A stretch of DNA of 19,665 nucleotides, taken from Verrucomicrobiota bacterium. GTDB lineage: Bacteria; Verrucomicrobiota; Verrucomicrobiia; Chthoniobacterales; UBA10450. How positions within the stretch are numbered: the first letter of the stretch is position 1; every line of letters starts with the position of its first letter. Below are positions 13,898-19,665 of the stretch, piece by piece. The stretch is from positions 1 to 19,665 of the forward strand of contig QHOF01000019.1 in assembly GCA_003219335.1 (NCBI GenBank), in the 5' to 3' direction. Position numbers and translations under genes: made by a program. The notes beneath the pieces are model-generated. The model searched no databases. It was not told the origin of the DNA and saw only the letters and a program-made list of their open reading frames with translations.

Positions 13898-15012
13898 CTC
13901 TTCACCCGATGAACGATGCCTTTCTTCTTCAAAATTTCGCTCGCTTCGCCGAAGTAATCGCGGATGTCTGATTGGGTGCGAATCCAGTCGATGTAGCGCG
14001 CGATGCCCTCGCTAAGATCGACGGTTGGTTTGTAACCGGCGGACCGCGCGAGCGTGGTATCGCTGGTGAGATGACGCATTTCACCGGGGCGAAATTCGCC
14101 GTTGATCTCGGGTGCAATGTCAATCTTGAGAATATCGGCAAGTTGCTCAGCTATTTCGCGAATCGGTGTGCCGCGTCCGCTGCCGACGTTTACCGGTAAG
14201 CCATCCAGCTTGTCGGTTTCGGCGGCGAGCAGGTTTGCGCGCGCAATGTCTTCCACGAATGAAAAATCGCGCGTCTGCTCGCCGTCCTCGTACAGCACCG
14301 GCGGCAAATTGTTTAGCAACCGAGTGCAGAAAATCGCGATCACGCCGGTGTAAGGATTGAAGATGGATTGCCGCGGTCCGTAAGTGCATGAGTAACGCAG
14401 CGCGACCGTGGGGATGCAAACCTGTTTTCCCCAGAGCAACACGAGTCGCTCCTGATCTACTTTGGTTAGGCCGTAGACGGTCTCGCCGCCGATGGGCGCA
14501 CTCTCCGGGGTGGGAACGCTTTTTGTAATCGCGCCGCAGAGCGGGCAATGCACTTGCCAGTCGCCTTTCCGCAATTGCTCAATCGGCCGCACGATTGGGA
14601 AAACGAGACCGTGCTTCGGACAATTGCCGGCGCCCTCGCTATAAACGGCTTGCGAGCTTGCGACGATGATTTTCTTGATCGGCAGTCTATTTTCGCGGAT
14701 CACTTCGAGCATTTGCGCTGTGCCGAGTGAGTTCACGTGCACATATTTTGCGATCTCCGGCATGTACCCGCCGTAGGCAGCTTGATGAAAAACGAGGTCG
14801 ATCCCGTCGAGCGCGGCAGCGACGGTGTCGCGATCGCGCATGTCACCGTCTATGAATTCAGTTCTCTCGTTAATCTACGATGGTTTGCCGCGTCTGTGGG
14901 TGTTCGGCTCCAGATTATCCAGAGCGCGCACCTGCCAGCCTTCGCGCACGAGCAAATCGACAATGTGCGAGCCGATCAGGCCCGCGCCACCAGTGACTAA
15001 TGCGCGTTTCAT
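13894..15012 (-). pseudogene. NAD-dependent sugar epimerase (dTDP-L-rhamnose 4-epimerase-like) with in-frame TAG
   Basis: An extended short-chain dehydrogenase that would epimerise a nucleotide sugar in the cytoplasm. From ATG 15012 the frame gives MKRALVTGGAGLIGSHIVDL (NAD-binding GxxGxxG at residues 8-14) and DNLEPN, and then hits TAG at codon 46 (14875-14877). The very same frame continues INERTEFIDGDMRDRD to a normal C-terminus, 372 residues in all. Related proteins usually have a Trp at about this place (KPSW-type), so a TGG to TAG change is the simple explanation. Catalytic YGLTK is at Tyr180-Lys184. A cysteine insertion (C131, H134, C156, C159) resembles that of dTDP-L-rhamnose 4-epimerases. 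The rest is undamaged, so the mutation is recent, is a sequencing error, or is suppressed. Restarting at ATG 14841 would lose the NAD-binding fold. Confidence 0.85.
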
Positions 15013-15022
15013 TTCGCCGAAA

Positions 15023-15092
15023 GCGTCCGCCGCGGCGGACGCCGCTACAATAAAATTCATCATTCGGCAAGCGAAGCGCTCTGGCCTACAAT
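15023..15092. repeat. GTAG-type palindromic units, copy 4 (tandem half-elements)
   Basis: On the minus strand two units follow each other: ATTGTAGGCCAGAGCGC, then ATTGTAGCGGCGTCCGCC. The second contains the perfect 20-base palindrome GCGTCCGCCGCGGCGGACGC (15023-15042). The first contains the TAG stop codon of the TIGR04282 gene (15086-15088). The element occupies nearly the whole gap between that gene and the epimerase start. Confidence 0.75.
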
Positions 15093-15832
15093 TTTTTTTG
15101 CGCAACTATACTCGCAAGAAATTTCCGCGTATTTGGCGCAACGTTAGCGGCTGCATTTTGCCCAAGCAGTTCGTGACATAATCGCGCCAGGCCTGCGCGG
15201 TCATCGACATCGTATCCTCGCGGCAGACATTTTATGTCCAGGCCGATCTCTGATGCGCGCTCGATGGTCTGCTCAAACACACGCTCTGTGCTCCAGTCAA
15301 TTCGCTCGAAGAGTTCCCTGTGGAATTTTTTGAGCCCAATCAAGTAATACCCGCCATCCTCGCTCGGGCCCAGAACGACACGATCGCCAATTGCTTTCAA
15401 AAACTTTACTGCTTGCGCGAAATTCGCCGGCGGGACGGTTGGGCTGTCAGAATCGATGAGGCAAACCGATTCAAAGCCGCATTTGAACAAATCTTCCACG
15501 GCAAACCAGAGACGCTCGCCAAATTTGTCGCCGCGCTGCGGCAGCGACCTGAAATTAGCCGAAAGAAGATCGGCATAAACCAGCTCGGTGCCAATTGGCG
15601 TATACACAGCGATTCCACAGGCATCGTTCCCAGTGGCGGCGCGAGAAATCGCGGTCGCCCTATCGCGAAGAAAACACTTGTTTAGCTCCGCCGCTTCATC
15701 CGGTGTAAGGGGTGGGACGAGTCGCGTCTTCACTTGTCCCGCTCGTGGTGCTTTGGTCATCACGGCCAAAGCGCACAGACCGCGGACGCCCCGGGATGGA
15801 AAATTTGGATCAAGAATACGAAACGGTTTCAT
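15086..15832 (-). CDS. TIGR04282/DUF2064-family nucleotidyl- or glycosyltransferase-like protein
   Basis: A 248-residue protein of the DUF2064/TIGR04282 family, an arsenosugar- and CofC-related GT-A fold. ALAVMTKAPRAGQVKTRLVP (21-40) is the nucleotide-binding loop with its signature lysine-arginine. LTPDEAAELNKCFLRD follows, then LIDSDSPTVPP (125-135) as the metal-site aspartates, and GPSEDGGYYLIGL (155-167) as the family's hallmark. Members are annotated as glycosyltransferases and usually stand next to GT2/TIGR04283 proteins, which fits its position at the head of an envelope-sugar block, but the activity is not established. ATG 15832 was chosen. GTG 15862 would add ten residues. The C-terminus is AQKKL, with stop codon TAG inside a palindromic element. 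Confidence 0.85.
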   Translation of the reverse strand: MKPFRILDPNFPSRGVRGLCALAVMTKAPRAGQVKTRLVPPLTPDEAAELNKCFLRDRATAISRAATGNDACGIAVYTPIGTELVYADLLSANFRSLPQRGDKFGERLWFAVEDLFKCGFESVCLIDSDSPTVPPANFAQAVKFLKAIGDRVVLGPSEDGGYYLIGLKKFHRELFERIDWSTERVFEQTIERASEIGLDIKCLPRGYDVDDRAGLARLCHELLGQNAAANVAPNTRKFLASIVAQKKL

Positions 15833-15862
15833 CCGTTGGCCGGAAAGTTTTTCACAACACAC

Positions 15863-16085
15863 GAAGATGATTCGAGTTTTCTTTCCATAAATTTCTTCTT
15901 CGTATTTGCGTGAATAACGCAGACCTGTCTCCCTGTAACTTTCCTCGCAAATCCGAGCGTCGAAGAGCTGTTGATAACATCCGCGCGCCGTCGCGACAAA
16001 TGCCGGTTCCTCGAAAGAGACGGCAGTTATTCGAGGTTATTCGAACTTATTGGCGCATTGCTCGGAGATGCTTTAACACGTTGGA
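15863..16085. other. Divergent intergenic region
   Basis: This 220-bp gap separates the minus-strand block from the plus-strand cyclase gene and should hold both promoters. It contains AT-rich stretches (for example around 15885-15905 and 16030-16050) but no -35/-10 pair that I would call with confidence, and no hairpin element of the families listed here. Confidence 0.4.
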
Positions 16086-17009
16086 ATGCACAAAAAACTT
16101 CATGCGGCATTCATTTGCGTCTTCGCTGTCGCACTCTGTAGGGCATCTGTGTTAGATGCCGAGTCAAATAGAACAGCGTCCGCCGAAGCGGACTCACAAC
16201 AACTTTGGAAAATTCAGAAACTACTCGCTAGCAAAAAGTTTGTCGATCTGACGCACGCCTTCGCACCGGGAATCCCGCATTGGTCGGGGTTCCCAGAGGA
16301 AACGCACAAGACGATTTACTGGTATGACAAGCGCCCCGACACAATGGGGTCCGGTTTTTTCTCGGAATTGTTCACGCATGTCGGCCAATGGGGAACGCAC
16401 GTTGATCCGCCGGCGCATTTCATCAAGGGACTTCGGACGGTTGACCAGATCGACCTGAAAGAAATGATTTTGCCGCTGGTCGTTATCGATGTGCACGCGG
16501 AGTGCGCGAAGAATGCAGATTACACGCTGCCACTGGAGCGCGTAAAGAAATGGGAAAAGGATCATGGCCAAATCCCTGTTGGTGCGCTCGTGGCGATGCG
16601 GACCGATTGGTCCAAGCGCTGGCCAGATGCAGCGAAAATGGAAAACAAAGATGCGAACGGTACTGCGCGTTATCCGGGATGGACTTTGCCCGCGTTAAAA
16701 TATCTATACGAAGAACGCAGAATCACTGCGTCAGGCCACGAAACGACGGATACCGATCCGGGACTGGCCACCACGAAGGATGATTATTCGCTGGAGACCT
16801 ACATTCTGAGCACGAACCATTATCAGATCGAGCTGCTCACGAACCTGGACCAATTACCCGAAGCAGGCGCAATCGTCGTTGTCAGTTTCCCCAAACCAAG
16901 AGGCGGCTCCGGTTTCCCGGCGCGCGTATTTGCAATTCTGCCACAGCGGTTGAAGAGGAGGAAGTCGGCACCACAAGCCGATTTTGGGGTCGCCGCCAAA
17001 GCGAGATAA
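16086..17009 (+). CDS. Secreted cyclase / kynurenine-formamidase-like metal hydrolase
   Basis: A 307-residue protein of the cyclase (PF04199) family, which hydrolyses amides or lactones with a divalent metal. The metal-binding signature is HVGQWGTHVDPPAHF (98-112), and the later HETTDTD segment carries another conserved His. The first 25 residues (MHKKLHAAFICVFAVALCRA) form a signal peptide. No lipobox is complete. The next residues (SVLDAESNRTASAEAD) are encoded by a palindromic element (16137-16194). The exact substrate is not readable: relatives include kynurenine formamidase and isatin or polyketide hydrolases. The ATG at 16086 is preceded by a weak GGA. The metF start lies 67 bp after the stop, so cotranscription is possible. 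Confidence 0.85.
   Translation: MHKKLHAAFICVFAVALCRASVLDAESNRTASAEADSQQLWKIQKLLASKKFVDLTHAFAPGIPHWSGFPEETHKTIYWYDKRPDTMGSGFFSELFTHVGQWGTHVDPPAHFIKGLRTVDQIDLKEMILPLVVIDVHAECAKNADYTLPLERVKKWEKDHGQIPVGALVAMRTDWSKRWPDAAKMENKDANGTARYPGWTLPALKYLYEERRITASGHETTDTDPGLATTKDDYSLETYILSTNHYQIELLTNLDQLPEAGAIVVVSFPKPRGGSGFPARVFAILPQRLKRRKSAPQADFGVAAKAR
16137..16194. repeat. GTAG-type palindromic element inside the cyclase signal region, copy 5
   Basis: TGTAGGGCATCT begins the element. It holds a hairpin GGCATCT-GTGTT-AGATGCC (16142-16160) and a second hairpin GTCCGC-CGAA-GCGGAC (16178-16193), the latter preceded by GC so that it reads GCGTCCGCC as in copy 4. The element is translated in frame between the signal peptide and the mature domain. 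Confidence 0.65.
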
Positions 17010-17076
17010 ACCAATCTTGCTCGATCAGTTGCCAGAGGCAGTGCGACGCAGCATTGTTCGATTCGCACTGAGTCTC

Positions 17077-18000
17077 ATGCACATTACTGATATTATGCGG
17101 AGCAGTCCTCCCACGTTTTCGTTCGAGTTCTTTCCTCCGAAAACGCCGGAGGCGGCGGAGGTTCTCTACCAAACGATTCGCGATCTCGAATCGTACATGC
17201 CGCACTTTGTCAGCGTGACTTATGGCGCCGGCGGCTCGACGCGCGATTTAACTCACGAGCTTGTCGAGCGGATTCAGCACACAACGAAGTTGGAGCCGAT
17301 CCCTCACCTGACTTGTGTCTGCCACAACGCAGAGGAGATCGAAGCGATTCTCCTTCGATATGCCGGGTCGGCCATTGGCAATATCCTCGCGCTCGGCGGT
17401 GATACGCCGGCTGGAATTGCTTACGACAAATCGCGGGACTCGTTCCAACATGCGATCGATTTGGTCAAATTCATTCGGCGATTCAACGAATCCGGGGCGC
17501 ACCCGGACCGCCGCGGTTTCGGGATCGGAGTGGCCGGTTTCCCCGAAGGACATCCCGTCACACCAAACCGATTACTGGAAATGGATTACTTCAAGGCGAA
17601 AGTGGACGCCGGCGCCGACTACATCGTTACACAGCTATTTTTCGATAATCGCGACTTTCTCGATTTCCGCGAACGCTGTGTGCTCAACGGCATTCACATT
17701 CCCATTATCGCTGGCGTCATGCCAATTACCTCTATCAGGGGGTTTAAACGCATGGCCGAGCTGGCGGGCGGCGCACGCTTTCCCGCTAGGCTTTTGCGAG
17801 CCCTACAGGACTGCCAAAGCGATCCCGAAATGGTCAGGCACATCGGCATTCAGTACGCGGTAGAACAATGTCACGATCTTCTGGATAACGATGTCGCGGG
17901 TATTCACTTCTACACACTCAACCGCTCCGATGCCACGCAGGTAATTTTTGACAGCCTCGGCATTCCGCGTCATCGGGATGTGCAGGCTTCGAGCGTCTAG
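17077..18000 (+). CDS. metF: 5,10-methylenetetrahydrofolate reductase
   Basis: A 307-residue flavoprotein that reduces methylene-THF to methyl-THF for methionine synthesis. Family signatures in order: FSFEFFPPKTPEA with the catalytic Glu, FVSVTYGAGGSTRD, PHLTCVCHN, NILALGGD, GVAGFPEGHP, DAGADYIVTQLFFDN and IPIIAGVMPI. The C-terminus ends in GIHFYTLNRSDAT, as is normal. Starts are uncertain because no Shine-Dalgarno is visible: ATG 17077 and ATG 17095 both work, and a longer frame from 16984 would overlap the cyclase gene. Length fits the bacterial enzyme (about 290-310). The stop is TAG. The TVP38-like gene follows 107 bp later. Confidence 0.95.
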   Translation: MHITDIMRSSPPTFSFEFFPPKTPEAAEVLYQTIRDLESYMPHFVSVTYGAGGSTRDLTHELVERIQHTTKLEPIPHLTCVCHNAEEIEAILLRYAGSAIGNILALGGDTPAGIAYDKSRDSFQHAIDLVKFIRRFNESGAHPDRRGFGIGVAGFPEGHPVTPNRLLEMDYFKAKVDAGADYIVTQLFFDNRDFLDFRERCVLNGIHIPIIAGVMPITSIRGFKRMAELAGGARFPARLLRALQDCQSDPEMVRHIGIQYAVEQCHDLLDNDVAGIHFYTLNRSDATQVIFDSLGIPRHRDVQASSV

Positions 18001-18107
18001 TTGAGCAATCCAGTAGTTTTCAGGTGCGCCCGCCTGTGCGCATCTTCGGGCGTTTACCGCGAACCACGAAATTTGCGCGAAGCGCTTGAAACGCGCAGAA
18101 TCCGGGA

Positions 18108-18869
18108 ATGTCCAAGGTGCGCCAGGCGATTTGTTGGCAGATTGGAGCGCTATTGCTAGCGATCGCGCTGGCCTATGCTTTATCGCGCTTCTCCCCAGTC
18201 GTCAATTTCGTGGAAACGCTGCAAGAGCGTGTGATGGGCTGGGGCCCTTGGGCGGCGATTGGCTATCCACTGCTTTTCGCGCTCTGTAATATCCTTCTGC
18301 TTCCGGGCGGCATTCTCGCTGTCGGAGGCGGTTTTTTCTTCGGTTTATGGTGGGGTTTCTTGATCGTGTTTGCGGGCAACGTCGTCGCCACGGCAATTTC
18401 GTTTGCACTGAGCCGGTCGATCGCGAGGCGATGGTTTAAACGAAGACTTTCGGGTAATCCGATGCTGCGCACTCTGGGTCCGGCCGTAGAACGCGAGAGC
18501 TGGAAGATCATCCTTCTAAGCCAATTGCATCCGCTCTTTCCCACCAGTCTCCTGAATTACTTTTATGGCCTAACTCGAATTCAATTTGGCGCCTACATGC
18601 TCTGGGCATCACTCGGAAGGATACCGGGTCTTTTTTTATACGCTTACGTAGGCACACTCGGGCAATTTGCAATCCGCATCATGCGCGGCAAAAGTTACCC
18701 CCGCATGATCGATTACTGGATCTGGGGCGGAGCGTTCATCACAACGGCTTTGCTCTTGGTCGTACTCGGGCGGGTAGCATATCGAGCCATCCAAACATCC
18801 CAGTCATCGGCCGAGGCTTCTGATGAGCGGCGGCGGAAGAACGACATCCGGGCCGGCATATATATGTAA
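18108..18869 (+). CDS. VTT/TVP38 (DedA-superfamily) membrane protein
   Basis: A 253-residue inner-membrane protein of the SNARE-associated/VTT domain family. About five to six hydrophobic segments are visible: one at the N-terminus (11-26), one at 50-67, one around 75-98, one near 160-185 and one near 205-222. The conserved motifs are LLLPGGILAVGGGFFFG, the re-entrant region after it (GFLIVFAGNVVATAISF), and LSQLHPLFPTSLLNYFYGLT and GRIPGLFLYAYVGTLGQ, the latter two with the family's proline/arginine residues. The family is implicated in lipid scrambling or membrane homeostasis. The function here is not specified by its neighbours. A weak CGGGA precedes ATG 18108. Confidence 0.87.
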   Translation: MSKVRQAICWQIGALLLAIALAYALSRFSPVVNFVETLQERVMGWGPWAAIGYPLLFALCNILLLPGGILAVGGGFFFGLWWGFLIVFAGNVVATAISFALSRSIARRWFKRRLSGNPMLRTLGPAVERESWKIILLSQLHPLFPTSLLNYFYGLTRIQFGAYMLWASLGRIPGLFLYAYVGTLGQFAIRIMRGKSYPRMIDYWIWGGAFITTALLLVVLGRVAYRAIQTSQSSAEASDERRRKNDIRAGIYM

Positions 18870-18896
18870 GCTATTTATCTAAAGTATCTTAGGCAA

Positions 18897-19665
18897 ATGT
18901 TTAAGTTACAAAACGATTACGATGTAGTCGTGGTCGGTAGCGGTCATGCAGGGATCGAAGCGGCATTGGCCGCTGCCCGGATCGGTTGCCGCACTTTGAT
19001 GTTGACGCAGAATCTGGACACGATCGGCCAGATGTCTTGCAATCCGGCGATCGGTGGACTAGCCAAAGGGCACATTGTTCGGGAGATCGACGCCATGGGC
19101 GGGGCTATGGGCCTCAATGCCGACGCAACGGGAATTCAATTTCGGATGCTCAATCGAAGTAAGGGTCCATCTGTTAGGGCTCCGCGAGCGCAGTGTGACA
19201 AAAAAGCGTACCAATTTCGGATCAAAGCGATTTTGGAACGGGCGGAAAATCTCGATCTGATGCAAGCTACGGTTTCGTGCGTGGTCGTAAAGGACGCGAA
19301 TATAGTGGGCGTGGAAAGTGATTTCGGCTTGACGGTCTCCGCTCGAACGGTCGTCGTCACTTCCGGGACATTTTTGCGCGGTCTCTTGCACATAGGCGAG
19401 AATAGCAAGCCTGGTGGCCGAATGGCTGATGCCAGCTCGAGTTTGAGTGCGAGTCTCCTGCGACTCGGATTCGAGGTCGGCCGCTTTAAGACAGGCACAC
19501 CTTGTCGATTGAATGCGCGATCAATCGACTTTTCACGGTGTGAGATTCAGTTGGGGGATGAGCCTCCGCCAACCTTCGCATCTTTACATTGTGAGTCGGA
19601 GACGCTCGGAAAAAACGAGATTTTTACACTGAATCTTTTTCGGGACGGCAAGTTCCACGTGGAAC
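18897..19665 (+). CDS. mnmG: tRNA uridine-5-carboxymethylaminomethyl modification protein MnmG, cut by right edge
   Basis: The first 256 residues of MnmG (GidA), the FAD protein that, with MnmE, puts carboxymethylaminomethyl on U34 of certain tRNAs. The frame begins MFKLQNDYDVVVVGSGHAGI with the FAD Rossmann motif (GSGHAG, usually GGGHAG). It continues with the diagnostic CNPAIGGLAKGHIVREIDAM, LNRSKGPSVRAPRAQCD and the GRMADASS and FKTGTPCRL segments, and then RSIDFS. The complete family is about 620 residues, so more than half is missing to the right. ATG 18897 was chosen because it directly precedes the FAD strand. The gap after the TVP38 gene is AT-rich (18865-18896) and could hold a promoter, but none was called. 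Confidence 0.95.
   Translation, partial: MFKLQNDYDVVVVGSGHAGIEAALAAARIGCRTLMLTQNLDTIGQMSCNPAIGGLAKGHIVREIDAMGGAMGLNADATGIQFRMLNRSKGPSVRAPRAQCDKKAYQFRIKAILERAENLDLMQATVSCVVVKDANIVGVESDFGLTVSARTVVVTSGTFLRGLLHIGENSKPGGRMADASSSLSASLLRLGFEVGRFKTGTPCRLNARSIDFSRCEIQLGDEPPPTFASLHCESETLGKNEIFTLNLFRDGKFHVE

Noticed and set aside
13211..13912. 233-codon plus-strand frame opposite the MgtE-like gene
   Set aside because: His/Arg-rich antisense shadow with no recognisable domain.
13894..15012. Reassigned genetic code (TAG as an amino acid)
   Set aside because: TAG ends the beta-lactamase-like, MgtE-like, TIGR04282 and metF genes at positions where the products are complete.
1..19665. CRISPR array, prophage, riboswitch, or defence system
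   Set aside because: No regularly spaced direct repeats, no phage or integrase genes, no riboswitch-like leader, and no defence-type domain set was found.

Overview
The window looks like chromosomal DNA of a soil-type Verrucomicrobiota bacterium (Chthoniobacterales / 'Spartobacteria' are the best guess). This is an inference from gene content, an estimated mid-50s percent G+C, weak Shine-Dalgarno sites, and many short palindromic elements scattered between and inside genes. No ribosomal marker is present, so the phylum assignment is tentative. Nothing marks the region as plasmid or phage, and no integrase, transposase or CRISPR array was seen.

Layout. The left edge holds the 3' part of priA (+). 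About 0.7 kb without a recognisable gene follows, then a secreted class A beta-lactamase-like serine hydrolase (-), a small exported hypothetical protein (-), a large secreted type I arylsulfatase (+) and a tRNA-Thr(UGU) gene (-). From about 6.2 to 15.8 kb every gene lies on the minus strand. In transcription order these are a DUF2064/TIGR04282 nucleotidyltransferase-like protein, an NAD-dependent sugar epimerase broken by one in-frame TAG, an MgtE-like CBS/membrane protein that overlaps the epimerase by ATGA, a GT2 glycosyltransferase, a GT9 heptosyltransferase-like protein, a membrane-anchored sulfite-oxidase-family molybdoenzyme, thioredoxin reductase, a GT4 glycosyltransferase and a GNAT acetyltransferase that starts directly after the GT4 stop. 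The right end is on the plus strand: a secreted cyclase-family hydrolase, metF (methylenetetrahydrofolate reductase), a VTT/TVP38 membrane protein and the 5' part of mnmG, cut by the window edge.

How the genes fit together. The sugar epimerase, GT2, GT9 and GT4 enzymes, the TIGR04282 protein and the GNAT protein suggest a cell-envelope glycan (LPS core, O-antigen or glycolipid) locus. The molybdoenzyme, trxB and MgtE-like genes are interspersed housekeeping or stress functions. The minus-strand block is broken by palindromic elements at four boundaries, so it is probably several short transcription units.

The most notable signals are: (1) the nonsense codon in the epimerase; (2) a family of inverted-repeat elements of about 50-105 bp, with termini reading GTAG and a CCGCGG-centred hairpin, which supply stop codons to two genes and the start codon to a third and lie in frame inside the signal region of another; (3) a compensatory base-pair change between two perfect 20-bp palindromes of that family; and (4) a beta-lactamase-like protein with KPG instead of KTG and no Glu at the canonical omega-loop position. 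I did not find a clearly new multi-gene defence or biosynthetic system.
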